From: AWTP1-13 sp963775835
GTDB taxonomy: Bacteria > Pseudomonadota > Alphaproteobacteria > Rhizobiales > Hyphomicrobiaceae
NCBI GenBank assembly: GCA_963775835.1
Contig: CAVZKV010000004.1
Coordinates: forward strand, 1 to 64,000
Direction of reading: 5' to 3'
Length of the DNA: 64,000 nucleotides
In this document: positions 1-9,905 of the stretch, piece by piece
How the letters are laid out: each line of letters starts with the position of its first letter
Numbering within the stretch: position 1 is the stretch's first letter
The notes under the pieces: model-generated
The model's input: only the letters and a program-made list of their open reading frames with translations
Told to the model about the DNA's origin: nothing
The model's database searches: none
Translations under genes and position numbers: made by a program

Positions 1-12
1 TTCGTCTGCTCT

Positions 13-648
13 ATGAAGGTGATCCACGCGCGCTATCGACCTCTACGGACGTCGTGTTCGCCTCCTAATAGCGCTTAATTTTTTGCCCGCCACTTCAGCT
101 GCGTGGGCTTCGACTACAGCTCTGGGCCTCTATCTTCTGGTAAATCAGCGAGCAGATCGCAAATTCCAAGCCGCCGCCGTAATTTCCTCGCCCTGGCGTT
201 CAACGGACTTTGGGGACCAATGCTGTTTGATTTCTTTGCATTCCCTTTGTTGCAAGCCGATGCGGCGCTTGTTGGCGGACTCTCGAACTTGACCCAACCA
301 GGGATGGGCTGGGCCCAAACCATTGTCGGCACGCCCGAGGGACACAGCGTTTTCATCTACGGTCCATGCTCCTCCTTTCACAATATTTCCCTGGGGCTAC
401 TATGTTGGGTCACAATAACGAAACTTACCCGCACCGACTGGATAGTTAAGGACGTTCTGGTCGCTCTTGCCGTTTGCGCGATAGTGATTCTGTTCAACGG
501 AACACGACTCTACCTCATGGCCCTGGGCCCGGATTACTTTACCTATTGGCATGATGGCTTTGGGCAGCATCTATTTAGTTGGGCGACGGTATTCGGGGTC
601 CTGCTGATGAGCCTTTGCGGCGCCATTTGTGCGGACCGGACGACATGA
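13..648 (+). CDS. Exosortase/archaeosortase family membrane protease (one frame break, 5' end uncertain)
   Basis: Polytopic inner-membrane cysteine transpeptidase that in this family cuts and processes proteins with a C-terminal sorting tail. The three family residues are visible in order: Cys in GPCSSFHN, Arg in NGTRLYLM and His in WHDGFGQH, each next to a membrane segment. The first membrane segment (RRVRLLIALNF, then LGLYLLVNQ) reads in another frame up to about position 180, so there is one frame break. The start is unclear: ATG at 13 fits if a further indel is assumed, and TTG 83 or GTG 103 are later options. The stop overlaps the next start as ATGA, so the two genes are probably translationally coupled. 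The class of exosortase is not assigned. Confidence 0.75.
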
Positions 649-1346
649 GCCGCAACTCCTTGCGTGCAATTTTGGCTTTGCTGTTGCTGATGACGGCCGT
701 CAACAAGTCCCAGGTCTCTGCCAGCCTCAACCGTGAAGAGGTTACGAGCAACGTTATCGATGTCCTCTCTGCGCACCAGCTAAGCGCCCAAACCACGGCG
801 TCGGAGCGCGATCTGCTGCCGGCTGCGGCACGTATCCGGGCGCCAGGATGCGACGAGCCAATCGAAGTCATACCGATCCATATCAACCTGCAGGAGGCCC
901 CCATTTTTTACGTTTTCGTCAAACCGAACTACACGAGACAGTTTGCTTATTTGGACAAGACTTGGTTCAGCGAAGATCGCGTGGGAATGCGGCTTACCTG
1001 GCTAAAGAATAACCTGCTGTCCTTTTTTGGATTGAGCCAATTCGTGAACAGCACCACCGGCCTTCTGATTGCCTCTCCACCCGGCTGCATCGTCGCGTCG
1101 ACCATTGACTGGAGCCCGGTTTGGAACCGGCGCACGGCAGAGCGGGCTGCACTGCTGCGCGCAAGTGATGAGAGCAGGTTCCCACGAAAGGAGACTGGAT
1201 CAGCTGTTCCGTCGACCGTGACCGTGTGGCGAACTGCCCAAATGGGCTTGAGGTTGATTTTCTTTGAAATTCCACGGTCCTTTCGTCCTGAGCTAAGCGA
1301 AGCGTGCCTTGCCGGATGCCGGGTCGGCCGGGGTGGCGACAGGTGA
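645..1346 (+). CDS. Exosortase-coupled exported protein of unknown function
   Basis: ATG 645 overlaps the exosortase stop by four bases. The N-terminus (SLRAILALLLLMTAVNKSQVSA) is a signal-peptide-like hydrophobic stretch, so the protein is probably exported or anchored. Exosortase genes are often followed by a small periplasmic or membrane partner, and position is the main reason to link the two. I recognise no domain. The last 50 or so residues, after about 1185, are Arg-rich and of doubtful quality, so the real C-terminus may be earlier and in another frame. Confidence 0.55.
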   Translation: MSRNSLRAILALLLLMTAVNKSQVSASLNREEVTSNVIDVLSAHQLSAQTTASERDLLPAAARIRAPGCDEPIEVIPIHINLQEAPIFYVFVKPNYTRQFAYLDKTWFSEDRVGMRLTWLKNNLLSFFGLSQFVNSTTGLLIASPPGCIVASTIDWSPVWNRRTAERAALLRASDESRFPRKETGSAVPSTVTVWRTAQMGLRLIFFEIPRSFRPELSEACLAGCRVGRGGDR

Positions 1347-1640
1347 GCCAAGGGGCCATCGGGTGATCGGCTCGGAAATCACTACGGACCGCTTGCGGAC
1401 ACCCGAGCGAGTTTGCGAAGAATTGGGAACCGTCGGAACTTTTTTTAGCGCTGAACGGTTTATATCCTTCGGCAGAGGATGTGCTGCGGTGTGGCCACAT
1501 TCGGTCGGTATAAGGTTGCAAATTGTACCGCAATTGTGGATAGCCCCTCTTTCGGGATTGCTCCCCGGTCACACTTGGGACTTCGTGAGTTCTTTTTGGG
1601 CTCTGGTCACGGGATAGGCGGCCGCGGTAGGAACCGGCAG

Positions 1641-1949
1641 ATGGTTTGGCTTGCTGCGATAACGAGTGTGATATCGGTCGGCGTACTCCTCGGCTTGTGG
1701 CTACGGGTGCCGTCGGTTCTTGCTGCTTCGCTCGTGCTTGCCTTGATTACTGTGATTTTCGTGCCCCTCCTCACGGAGTGGTCTTTGCTGACGGCGGTAG
1801 TTTTCCTGATCGTGCTGCAGTGTGCACTGCAATGCGGATACTTGATCGGACTGGCTATAGCTTTCGGTCACACGCGAGTTCGATCATCAGACGGTAGCGG
1901 TTTGCCACGCGTGGCCCGCCACCCTTCCCAGTCGACAGGGCCGCGGTGA
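1641..1949 (+). CDS. Small two- to three-TM membrane protein, paralogue of the one at 55593-55895
   Basis: About 102 residues with two long hydrophobic stretches (start to residue 45 and residues 49-77) and a polar tail. It shares the pattern LRVP-x-VLAAS and then WSLL with the minus-strand protein at 55593-55895, and both have a GYL-x-GL segment before a basic tail. A weak purine-rich RBS (TAGGAACC) precedes ATG 1641. In both places the gene runs convergently into a decayed sugar transferase. Function unknown; a helper of the polysaccharide system is possible by position only. Confidence 0.6.
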   Translation: MVWLAAITSVISVGVLLGLWLRVPSVLAASLVLALITVIFVPLLTEWSLLTAVVFLIVLQCALQCGYLIGLAIAFGHTRVRSSDGSGLPRVARHPSQSTGPR

Positions 1950-1954
1950 GTGGT

Positions 1955-2466
1955 GCCCAAGATCAGAAAGCCACGACGCGGAACGCAATCGGGTCGGGAA
2001 ACAGCCCTGATCAAGAGCAAAAAATCGAGCCGTAGCGACCAATTACGGACATAGAGCGGTCGATGGCTGAGCGCGACGAGGGCATAACGAAAGCTTCGAC
2101 CGCTCGGATGCCGCCATATCCCGCCTAACCCCGGGCGCGCCAAGAAGTGTTCCGGGACCTGATTGCGATAGTGCACTCCTCGACGGCGGCGATCGGGCGC
2201 GGTCCACAAAACCCGCCCAAGACGATCCGCCAAGGTGCCGTCTTTCGTCGAGCACAATGCTCGCCGCGCCGTGGCAACTTGCCGACAATCTCCTTCCTGA
2301 GCACGAATTTCCTTGGTCCTTAAAGCGTTTGCGCGAAAGGCATAATAAGCAAAAGCCCTAGCCTCGTATCCGACGCGCTCTTCTGCCAAGATAATCAAAC
2401 GGACCAAGCAGCCGCGGCCAAGAGGATCGGCGCCCCGACTGCGATATCGAAGGCTCGCTTCCAAAG
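1955..2466 (-). pseudogene. Decayed undecaprenyl-phosphate sugar transferase
   Basis: The pieces of a bacterial sugar transferase appear in order but in different frames on the minus strand. They are the N-terminal KRAFDIAVGAPILLAAAAW, then ERVGYEARAFAYYAFR (matching ERLIGRGGRTFVGYKFR of the intact copy at 28429-28959), then GPRPIAAVEE, then HFLARPGLGGIW, and the C-terminal YVRNWSLRLDFLLL. Several separate frame changes and loss of the LPQLxN region exceed the one or two breaks seen in other genes here, so this is judged truly decayed. The intact enzyme would move a sugar phosphate onto the lipid carrier. Confidence 0.8.
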
Positions 2467-2794
2467 TCCACCGAGTGCGGAACGTTGCCGGTGGTCGTCG
2501 ACCCGCGCATAAACCAACTTGAAAATGGATGCCCCCACCGACCGCGTTGTGACCGGCATGTCCTGCGCTGTGCCCGACTATTTTTCGGGATCTCAGTCAC
2601 TCTTGTTGGGTCGGCGCAAGCGACCGAGAACGCGCAAAAGCCGTTTTCGTCGCAAGCGAGACTTGGCGGCAACGCTGCATCGGTGGCACGGTACCATGCA
2701 TCGCCAAGCGCGAACTCCCCCTGCGGAGTTCACACCATCAACGGGAACCTTCCGAGAGCAACATCCTCTCGGAAAAGGGCTCAGCGCCCCGGTT
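2467..2794. other. Intergenic stretch without a recognisable gene
   Basis: Short reading frames occur on both strands but none has a family match I recognise or a convincing RBS. It separates the decayed sugar transferase from the 3' end of the asparagine synthase gene. Confidence 0.5.
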
Positions 2795-4736
2795 CTAGCG
2801 GAAGACACGGTTGCGGTGGCACCAACGAATGAAGACGTAAACTGACCAGACCCGAGACCAATAGATGCCAGGTGCCCTATCGAGGTAGGCCTGCCACAGC
2901 CGCTCCACCGCTGGTGGGTCGAGGCCGGCCGGAGCGATGGCCTGTGGGTCCCGCAGAGTCTGGTCCATGGCGTCCTTCAGACCGCGCCGGATCCAGCGGT
3001 CGAACGGCAACACGAACCCGCTCTTGGGCCGCTCGAATAGCGCCGGGTCAAGGCCGCGCAGACCGATACGCCGCAGCATGGCCTTGCGGCCAAGCGGCTG
3101 GTAGCGCGCCTGATCCGGAAGGCGGTCCACGCTCTCGAACAGGACCTGGTCGACGAGCGGCACCCGCTGCTCCAGCGAGGAGGCCATGCTGGCCACGTCG
3201 TTGTCGCGCAGCAGCCGTTCGCCCAGGAAAAGCCGCTGCTCCATGACACTGATCGCCGAGAGCGGCGTGCGGTCCCGGGTCTCGGCCAAGAGCCGCTGAC
3301 GCATGGCCAGCGGCAGACCGTCGGCCAATGCTTCGGCGAAGCCCGGCGCCAGCAGCTCCCGCTGGAATCCCGGGAGAAAGAGGGCGTACGCCAGTTGGTA
3401 GAGACCTAACAGATCGTCGCCGTCGACGAACCATATCGGAGAGCTTGGCCCATCGGTTCTGAGGCGGAACCACCCCGCTGTGCCGGCGTACCGGCCATGT
3501 CGCCAGCTTGGCCGCAGCCACCCTGCAGGCCGCAGGGTACCCAGGCGGCACGCTCGAGACCAGCGCTGCAATACCGGCAAGTCGCGGTAAGAGGTGTAGC
3601 CGCCAAACAGTTCGTCGCCGCCTGTGCCGGACAGCGCCACAGTGAACCCGGCGGCGCGGATAGCGCGCGACATATAATAGGCGTTTAGCCCGTCGAAACT
3701 GGGCTGGTCCAAACTGTCAAGCGCTGCCTCCAGGTTCTCGACGAAGTGCCCTTCCGTCAACACCACCTCATGGTGGTTGGTCCCGATGGCACTGGCGATC
3801 CGCCTTGCGACAGGTCCCTCGTTGAATTCCTCCTCCTCAAAGGCCAGGGTAAACGTGTGGACGGGACCCTGGGCGGCGCGCTGGGCCAAGTTGGCCATCA
3901 CCGAGGAGTCGACGCCGCCAGAGAGGAAGACTGCGAGGGGCACATCGCTGGCGAGGTGGAGCCTCAGCCCCTCTTCCAGGACGGCGGCTAAGTCATTCTC
4001 GTCCATATCTGGATCGGGGGCGCGATCGGGGATTCGCCAGAAGTCCTCCTGGTGGACCTCCTTGCCTGTACCATCGAATTCCAGTAGCTGTCCCGCCCAG
4101 AGCAGATCGACACCCCTGACGGCGGTACCAGGGCCAACCACAAAGCCATTCCACACGCCACTGGCCACGGCTTGCGGATCAAGGCGCGGCGTACCCAGCA
4201 GCCCGGACGCAAGCAGGGCGCGAAGCTCGGAAGCAAAGGCAACCGACCAGCCCGCGTCCGGAGCCGACGACCGCGCGAGATAGAGGGGCTTGATGCCCAG
4301 GGGGTCTCTGGCCAGCAGGAGCCGGCGCTGCTTCGGGTCCCAGCAGGCGAATGCGAACATGCCACGCAACCAGCTCACAGCGTCCGGCCCGTGGAGGGCG
4401 AGCGCCCGAAGCATGACGGCGGTATCGCCAGTGGACCGGAACGTTTCCCCCTCGGCCACAAGGCGCGCCTGAGGTCGCCGAAGTTGTAGATCTCGCCATT
4501 GAGCACCACCACGTGCCCGGTCACCGGGTCCACCATGGGTTGGGCACCGGCCGACGAGAGGTCGAGAATGGAGAGCCGGCGGTGGGCCAACAGGGCGCCC
4601 CACCCCGGGCGTCGGGCGCGGAGAACCATGTGCCGCTGGCGTCCGGGCCGCGGTGAACCATGGCATCGCTCATTCGCTTCAGCGCTGCGTGGTTGGGCTC
4701 GTCCAGTCGCCCAATAATTCCCGCGATGCCACACAT
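2795..4736 (-). CDS. asnB: Asparagine synthase (glutamine-hydrolysing), EPS-locus type, two frame breaks in the N-terminal domain
   Basis: Class II glutamine amidotransferase plus ATP-dependent synthase. It begins MCGIAG, so Cys2 is the glutaminase nucleophile. HRGPDASG, HRRLSILDLS and LNGEIYNF of the glutaminase domain follow, in three frames (breaks near 4600 and near 4465). The synthase domain is in one frame and holds the PP-loop SGGVDSSV (about 3910) and SGTGGDELFGGY. Full length is about 645 residues, normal for the family. AsnB-like genes are frequent in exosortase-linked polysaccharide loci, where they probably amidate a sugar or peptide rather than make free asparagine; that role is inference. 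Transcribed away from the GT4 operon. Confidence 0.9.
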
Positions 4737-5305
4737 CGATTAAGTTCCTCAAAGAATGCTGGAATCCCTGACCCGCAACCTTGGGTCCTGCGCGAGTCCG
4801 GCAAGCAACGGTCGTCGAGAGGACGGCCTCCCCCAGTCAGCACCGAGCGCACCGGAGCCCGTGACCTTCGCCCCAGGGCATCACACATCTCTCGCAGTTT
4901 CCCGAAGAATCGTGAAGTCCCCAGAAGATGCGGCAAACCGCTCCCCCCAACTCGCCTGGGCTTGGGGCGCCGGGCAGTTTATAGTAGTAGTTCCAATGGC
5001 CAAAGCGAGCAGCGATCCGGCACAGCACCAGCTTGTGCTTGGCGGGGTGCGGGCAGGTGTGGGGGAGCCAGATGTCAGGTGTCGGCACCAATAAAAGACA
5101 GATAAAAGCGTTGGAAATGGACCTCGCCTCTTGTCGCGCGACGCCAATTCGGCCCTGGCCACAACGCCGTGCGGAAATCTGGCCGCGTGCCTCCGGGGCC
5201 GAGATGTGGGGCCTGATAGCCGCGGGAACGAACTCGGCGATCGTAGAGGGTGCGCCTTAGCAGGGGGTGCTGTTGCCAGGGGCGGGTAGGTCAGATTTCG
5301 GAACC
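4737..5305. promoter_or_regulatory. Divergent intergenic region between asnB and the GT4 operon
   Basis: About 570 bases lie between the two divergent starts with no supported gene. It must carry the promoters of both units. No clear -35/-10 pair or operator could be singled out by eye. Confidence 0.4.
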
Positions 5306-6547
5306 ATGAGCCCAAAGCGCCTCAGCATTCTCTGTGTTTCCCAGATGCCCGCCAGCCCTCCGCGCTTTGGCGCCCAAGCGCGGGTACATGGGCTGATGAC
5401 ACAACTGGGTCGACGCCACGACCTGACGGCGGTGATGCTCATCGACAACCAGTTCGACATCGACGAGTGTCGCCTAGCCATGCAGGCCTATTGCCGCGAG
5501 GTGGTGCTGATCCCTAACCCCTATAGTCGGGAAGGCCTGAGCAAGCGGATGCTGCAGTTTCAGTCGCTGACCTCGCCTCGGAGCTTTGAGCGATTGCGGG
5601 TCACAGTGCCAGCGCTGCAGCAGGCCCTGGACCGGGTCCTGGGCGGACGACAATTCGACATCGTTAACCTCGAGTTCCCCTACCTAGGCAGCTTCCACCT
5701 GCGCCAAGCTCCGACCGGGGAGAGGATCCCGCCTGTGGTTGTAGATTCGCACGAGATCGCCTACGACTTGGCGCGGCAGTTCGCTCGCACCGGTAGCAGT
5801 CTGGGTCGTCGCCTATACGCAGGTGCCAACTGGCGAAAGCTCCGACGCGAGGAGCTGGGAACCTACCGTGACGCCGACGGGGTCTACCTGTGTAGCACGG
5901 TGGACGAACGGCGCCTGCTCGATCAAATTCCGGGAGCCCGTACGGCGGTCATTCCCAACGCGGCAGATATCGAATTCTACCTGCCACGCTCCACAGATCC
6001 GCCGCCTGACGGCCGTACCGTGGTTTACTTCGGGCTACTCTCAACCGCACCCAACGTCGATGCAGTTCTGCATTTCGTTCAGGAGATCTGGCCGCTGATC
6101 ACCGAGGCACACCCTGAGGCGCATTGCAAGATCATCGGCGGCCACCCTCCACCGTCGCTCCTGGCGCTGGCGGGTCCCCGGGTCGAGCTGACCGGCTTCG
6201 TGTCGGACTTGCGGCCGCATCTTGCGGCCGCCGCGGCCGTAGTGGTGCCACTGCGGTTGGGGGGCGGTACGCGCCTCAAGATCGTCGAAGCGATGGCGAT
6301 GGGAAAGGCCATCGTTTCGACGACACTGGGTGCAGAGGGGATCGAGGCCGTCGTCGGCCGCGACATTCTCATTGCGGACGAGCCGGCGGCCTTCGGGGGC
6401 GCGGTTAGCCGATTGCTGGCCGAACCCAGCCTCGCAGCGCGCATCGGCCAGTCGGCAAGGCAGCTAGCGGTGGATCAGTATTCCTGGAGCGGGGCGGCGC
6501 AAGCGCTCGAAGACTTCTACCGCCGGATTCTGGAGGCCGGCTCGTGA
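5306..6547 (+). CDS. GT4-type glycosyltransferase
   Basis: About 413 residues, GT-B fold. The N-terminal half has ILCVSQMPASPP and the acceptor-side VDSHEIAYDL. The C-terminal half has the GT4 donor-site pattern GGGTRLKIVEAMAMGKAIV followed by STTLGAEGIE. ATG 5306 is chosen because MSPKRLSILCVSQ is the usual N-terminus; a GTG at 5267 in the same frame is an alternative. First gene of a three-gene operon: the next start (GTG 6544) overlaps its stop. Probably adds a sugar to the lipid-linked repeat unit in the cytoplasm. Donor and acceptor are not predictable. Confidence 0.88.
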   Translation: MSPKRLSILCVSQMPASPPRFGAQARVHGLMTQLGRRHDLTAVMLIDNQFDIDECRLAMQAYCREVVLIPNPYSREGLSKRMLQFQSLTSPRSFERLRVTVPALQQALDRVLGGRQFDIVNLEFPYLGSFHLRQAPTGERIPPVVVDSHEIAYDLARQFARTGSSLGRRLYAGANWRKLRREELGTYRDADGVYLCSTVDERRLLDQIPGARTAVIPNAADIEFYLPRSTDPPPDGRTVVYFGLLSTAPNVDAVLHFVQEIWPLITEAHPEAHCKIIGGHPPPSLLALAGPRVELTGFVSDLRPHLAAAAAVVVPLRLGGGTRLKIVEAMAMGKAIVSTTLGAEGIEAVVGRDILIADEPAAFGGAVSRLLAEPSLAARIGQSARQLAVDQYSWSGAAQALEDFYRRILEAGS

Positions 6548-7584
6548 AGGCAGCGCTTATCGGAGCTGGGCAAATCGCCCGGCAACACCTTGCCTGCCTG
6601 GAGTCCCTGCCAGGCGTCGAGCTGGCCGCCATTTGCGATCTCTCGCCGGCCACGGCGGAGGCTGCTGCTGAACGGTACGGAGTCGCGGCCTGGTTCACCG
6701 ACTACCGGGTGATGCTGCAGACGACCCGGCCCGATGTCGTCCACGTCACCACACCCCCAACTTCCCACTTCCGGCTGGGCATGGACGCGGTCGAAGCCGG
6801 CGCCCACGTCATTGTGGAGAAGCCAGCGACCTCCACCTTGGCGGAGCTCGAGACATTGGTGCGGCGTGCACAGGATAGCGGCCGGCACCTTGTCGAAGAC
6901 TACAACTATGTCTTCAACCGCGCCCCCCAGGAGATTCTGCGACGCATCGCGTCCGGCCAGTTCGGAGCGGTGACGCATGTCGAGGTGCTCATCTGTCTCG
7001 ACATTTTAGGCCCGAGCGGCTTCGCCGATCCCAACGCGCCGCATCCAGCGCTCTCGCTGGCCGGCGGCGCCATTGCTGACTTCCTACCCCACCTTGCGTC
7101 CCTGGCGCATCTCTTCGTTGGTCCGCACCAAACCGCTCGGACGATCTGGACCAAGCGCAAACCTTCGCCCCTGCCGTTCGATGAATTTCGCGGGTTAGTG
7201 CAGTCAGAGCGCGGAACCGCGGTGCTGGGATTCAGCGCCTGCTCGCAGCCGGACGCTTTTTGGCTGCGGGTCTACGGCGAGCGAATGCAAGCCACCGCCA
7301 ACCTCTTCGAGACGCGTCTCACTTTCGACGGTCCCCGAAACGTGCCCAAGCCGCTGCGCCCCTTCTTCAGCAATCTGGATGAGGGTAAGACCATCCGACG
7401 CGCCGCGCTCACCACGCTACTGCGCAAGTTCAAGGGTCCGGGCGCCTACGAGGGCCTGTGGGAGCTCATCGCCCGCACCTACCGGGCGCTCTCCGATGGG
7501 TCGACCCTACCCGTCACGGCAACCCACGTCCTCGAGGTAAATCGGATGGTCGAGGCGCTCAAACCAATGGAGCAGCGGTCATGA
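6544..7584 (+). CDS. Gfo/Idh/MocA family NAD(P)-dependent oxidoreductase
   Basis: 346 residues starting at GTG 6544, which overlaps the GT4 stop. An N-terminal Rossmann motif (ALIGAGQIARQH) and the family motif EKPATSTLAE (dinucleotide and substrate site) are present, followed by the usual beta-sheet C-terminal domain with GGAIADFLPHLASL. Members oxidise or reduce sugars and nucleotide sugars. Between a glycosyltransferase and an epimerase, a role in making an unusual sugar for the repeat unit is likely. The gene is intact and overlaps the next by ATGA. Confidence 0.87.
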   Translation: MKAALIGAGQIARQHLACLESLPGVELAAICDLSPATAEAAAERYGVAAWFTDYRVMLQTTRPDVVHVTTPPTSHFRLGMDAVEAGAHVIVEKPATSTLAELETLVRRAQDSGRHLVEDYNYVFNRAPQEILRRIASGQFGAVTHVEVLICLDILGPSGFADPNAPHPALSLAGGAIADFLPHLASLAHLFVGPHQTARTIWTKRKPSPLPFDEFRGLVQSERGTAVLGFSACSQPDAFWLRVYGERMQATANLFETRLTFDGPRNVPKPLRPFFSNLDEGKTIRRAALTTLLRKFKGPGAYEGLWELIARTYRALSDGSTLPVTATHVLEVNRMVEALKPMEQRS

Positions 7585-8567
7585 GAGCCCTCGTCACCGG
7601 CGCCAACGGGTTCCTTGGCCAACACGTCGTCCGCGCGCTGCTGGCCCGAGGCATTCAGGTGCGGGCCATCGTTCGTCCTGCCGCACGTCTGGAAGCGCTC
7701 GGTTGGCCCGCCTCGGTGGAGGTCTTCCGGGCCGATTTGCGGACATCCCGCGAACTCGGGCGCGCCTTCGATGACATTGACGTGTTGGTCCATCTCGTGG
7801 CGGTGGTTTCCGGCGGTGAGGACGCACAGTTCGCGGGAACCGTGGCCGGCACCGAGCGGCTTCTGGACGCCATGGCCGTCAGCAGCTGCCGACGGCTGGT
7901 GCTGTGCAGTAGCTTCTCAGTCTACGACTACAGCGCGACCCGCCGGATCCTCGACGAGGAGTCGCCGCTCCACCGGGTGCCCGACGTTTACACCCGTGAT
8001 GGCTACACTATCTCCAAGTGGTGGCAGGAGCGTGTGACCCGACGCTTCGCCGAAATGCACGGTTGGGACCTCACCGTGCTCCGTCCCGGCTTCATCTGGG
8101 GACGCGATCACAGCTACCTGGCGGCACTCGGCCAACAGCTCGGGCGGCATCATCTTGTCATCGGTCCGCTGACCCGCATGCCGATGACCCACGTTGAGAA
8201 CTGCGCCGACGTCTTTGCCGTCGCGGCGACGGACCCGCGCGCTAGGGGCCAGACCCTCAATGTCGTCGATGGCCCCGGCGAGCGCATTTGGAGCTACCTC
8301 TCCGACCACATGCGCGGCAGCGGCCAGCCCGGCTGGCGTCTGCCCATCCCGTATTGGCTCGCCAACTGGGCCGTGCGCTTGGCTTTCGCCACCGTCTTCA
8401 GGCGTGCCACCAAGGTGCCGAGCATTCTCATCCCGCCTCGGTTCGAGTCGCGGCTCAAGCCCCTTCGCTTCGTGAACCATAGGTTGCGGGCAACGCTAGG
8501 CTGGACACCCCCGCTCGACTACGACCAGTGCTTGGTGCGAACCCATGATCCTGCGGCGCTGTCGTAA
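7581..8567 (+). CDS. NAD-dependent epimerase/dehydratase (extended SDR)
   Basis: 328 residues. The cofactor motif GANGFLG is at the N-terminus, the active-site Tyr-Lys pair is in YTISK, and PGFIWG is the substrate-side segment. The start is ATG 7581, overlapping the previous stop. The 3' end overlaps by about 110 bases with the convergent acyltransferase frame on the other strand. Last gene of the GT4-oxidoreductase-SDR operon and probably part of the same sugar-modifying route. Substrate unknown. Confidence 0.86.
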   Translation: MRALVTGANGFLGQHVVRALLARGIQVRAIVRPAARLEALGWPASVEVFRADLRTSRELGRAFDDIDVLVHLVAVVSGGEDAQFAGTVAGTERLLDAMAVSSCRRLVLCSSFSVYDYSATRRILDEESPLHRVPDVYTRDGYTISKWWQERVTRRFAEMHGWDLTVLRPGFIWGRDHSYLAALGQQLGRHHLVIGPLTRMPMTHVENCADVFAVAATDPRARGQTLNVVDGPGERIWSYLSDHMRGSGQPGWRLPIPYWLANWAVRLAFATVFRRATKVPSILIPPRFESRLKPLRFVNHRLRATLGWTPPLDYDQCLVRTHDPAALS

Positions 8568-9807
8568 CCGCGCGCTGAGGACCGGAGTTGTCGAACAGCC
8601 GCTTCAATCGGAGGAACCGCTTCTCGAAAAGCTCGTAGCTAAGGTAAGCGATGGCCAGCGAGACCCCCGCGCCCAGCGTCGCCTGTAGTGCCACCGCCGC
8701 CCCATGAGAGCCGAGCCAGCGCGCCAGCTCCAATTCGGTGCGGTTGCTGGTCAGGTAGTACGAGATGAAGTGATGGTAGACGTAGAGGCCGTAGCTGTAG
8801 GTGCCCAGGAAGACCATCGGGCGGCAACAGAAGAAGCGCGAGGTGGCCGAGCGCTCGGGCGCCCTAATGGCCCACACCAACAGGCATGCCAACAGCATCA
8901 GGATCAGTGCCGCCCGGACCGGCAGCACTAGCTCCAAGCCTTGGCGCGACACCAAGCGGGTCCAGATGAAGGTGACCGCCAACAGCGCACCGAGCGACGA
9001 TCGCCGCCCAGGGCAGGGCGCGCACCAGCCGCTCCATGCCGCCGGTCTGGCGCGCCGTCACCGCTAGGAAAGCCCCCAGCGCCAAGCCGTCGAGGCGGAA
9101 GGGGGTCAGCACGTAGGTGGTCCACCAGCTCAGTCCCATGAGCGACCCGGTCAAGCGCGCCAGCATGGCGCCTAGCGCGATCGCGAGGCTCACGCAATGA
9201 GCGCCCGCGGGCGGCGTGCCAGCAGAAAGACCACTAGCGGCCACAACAGGTAGAAGTGCTCCTCGACGGCCAGCGACCAGAAGTGGTCGAGGTAGGAGAA
9301 GGACCACTCGCCTGCCCTGGCGATGTAGACGTTGACGGCGTAGAGCCAGGCCCAGGCCTGGCGCTCCAGCAGAAAGTCGAGCGTCGGCCCCCGCAGCAGC
9401 GGAATCAGCGGGGCGACGAAGAAGACGAGCGCAAGCACCCCGTAGTAGAGCGGGAAAATGCGCAGCACGCGCCGCATGTAGAAGTTGCGGAAGTAGTGCG
9501 GCTCGTTGCGGGCATCGTAGAGGATGCCGGTGATGAGAAAGCCGGAGAGGACGAAAAAGAGCTCGACGCCGTAGCCCCCGTAATTGGTCACGCCGACAAT
9601 GGCGCGCTCGACCCAGTTGGTCGGCAGCGTATTGCCGACAAAGTGGAGAAGCAAGACCATGAGAATGGCCAAGCCGCGCACCCCGTCGAGCACTGGCAGG
9701 TGTCCATAGAGGTTGGGCCACGGGCTGGTGCGCGCAGTGGGTAGCGGAGCCGACATCGCCGCTCCGCCTGAACTTGACGGAACGACATCAACCAACCTGT
9801 CTGACAT
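8455..9807 (-). CDS. OafA/YrhL-like membrane acyltransferase (acyltransferase 3 family), about two frame breaks
   Basis: Polytopic O-acyltransferase that decorates surface sugars with acetyl or similar groups. The N-terminal part has LDGVRGLAILMVLLLHF with the family His, then ELFFVLSGFLITGILYD and FYMRRVLRIFPLYY with the paired Arg, and DHFWSLAVEEHFYLLWP. The frame changes near 9195 and again near 8970. The C-terminal part (FLGTYSYGLYVYHHF) is the usual last helices. ATG 9807 (MSDRLV) is chosen with AGAGG upstream; ATG 9756 is possible. The last residues run into the convergent SDR gene, so the exact stop is uncertain. Confidence 0.82.
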
Positions 9808-9905
9808 CTGGCTAACCTCTGCCACTACCGGGCGCCACGGATCCACGACGAGACCAGTCGAGATTTGTTCGTCGGTTTTGACGGCTCGTTTTCAAAGGCG
9901 ACGGG

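Noticed and set aside
2485..2845. Overlapping plus frames of 108-115 codons beside the asnB end
   Set aside because: Basic low-complexity products without start signals, partly antisense to asnB.
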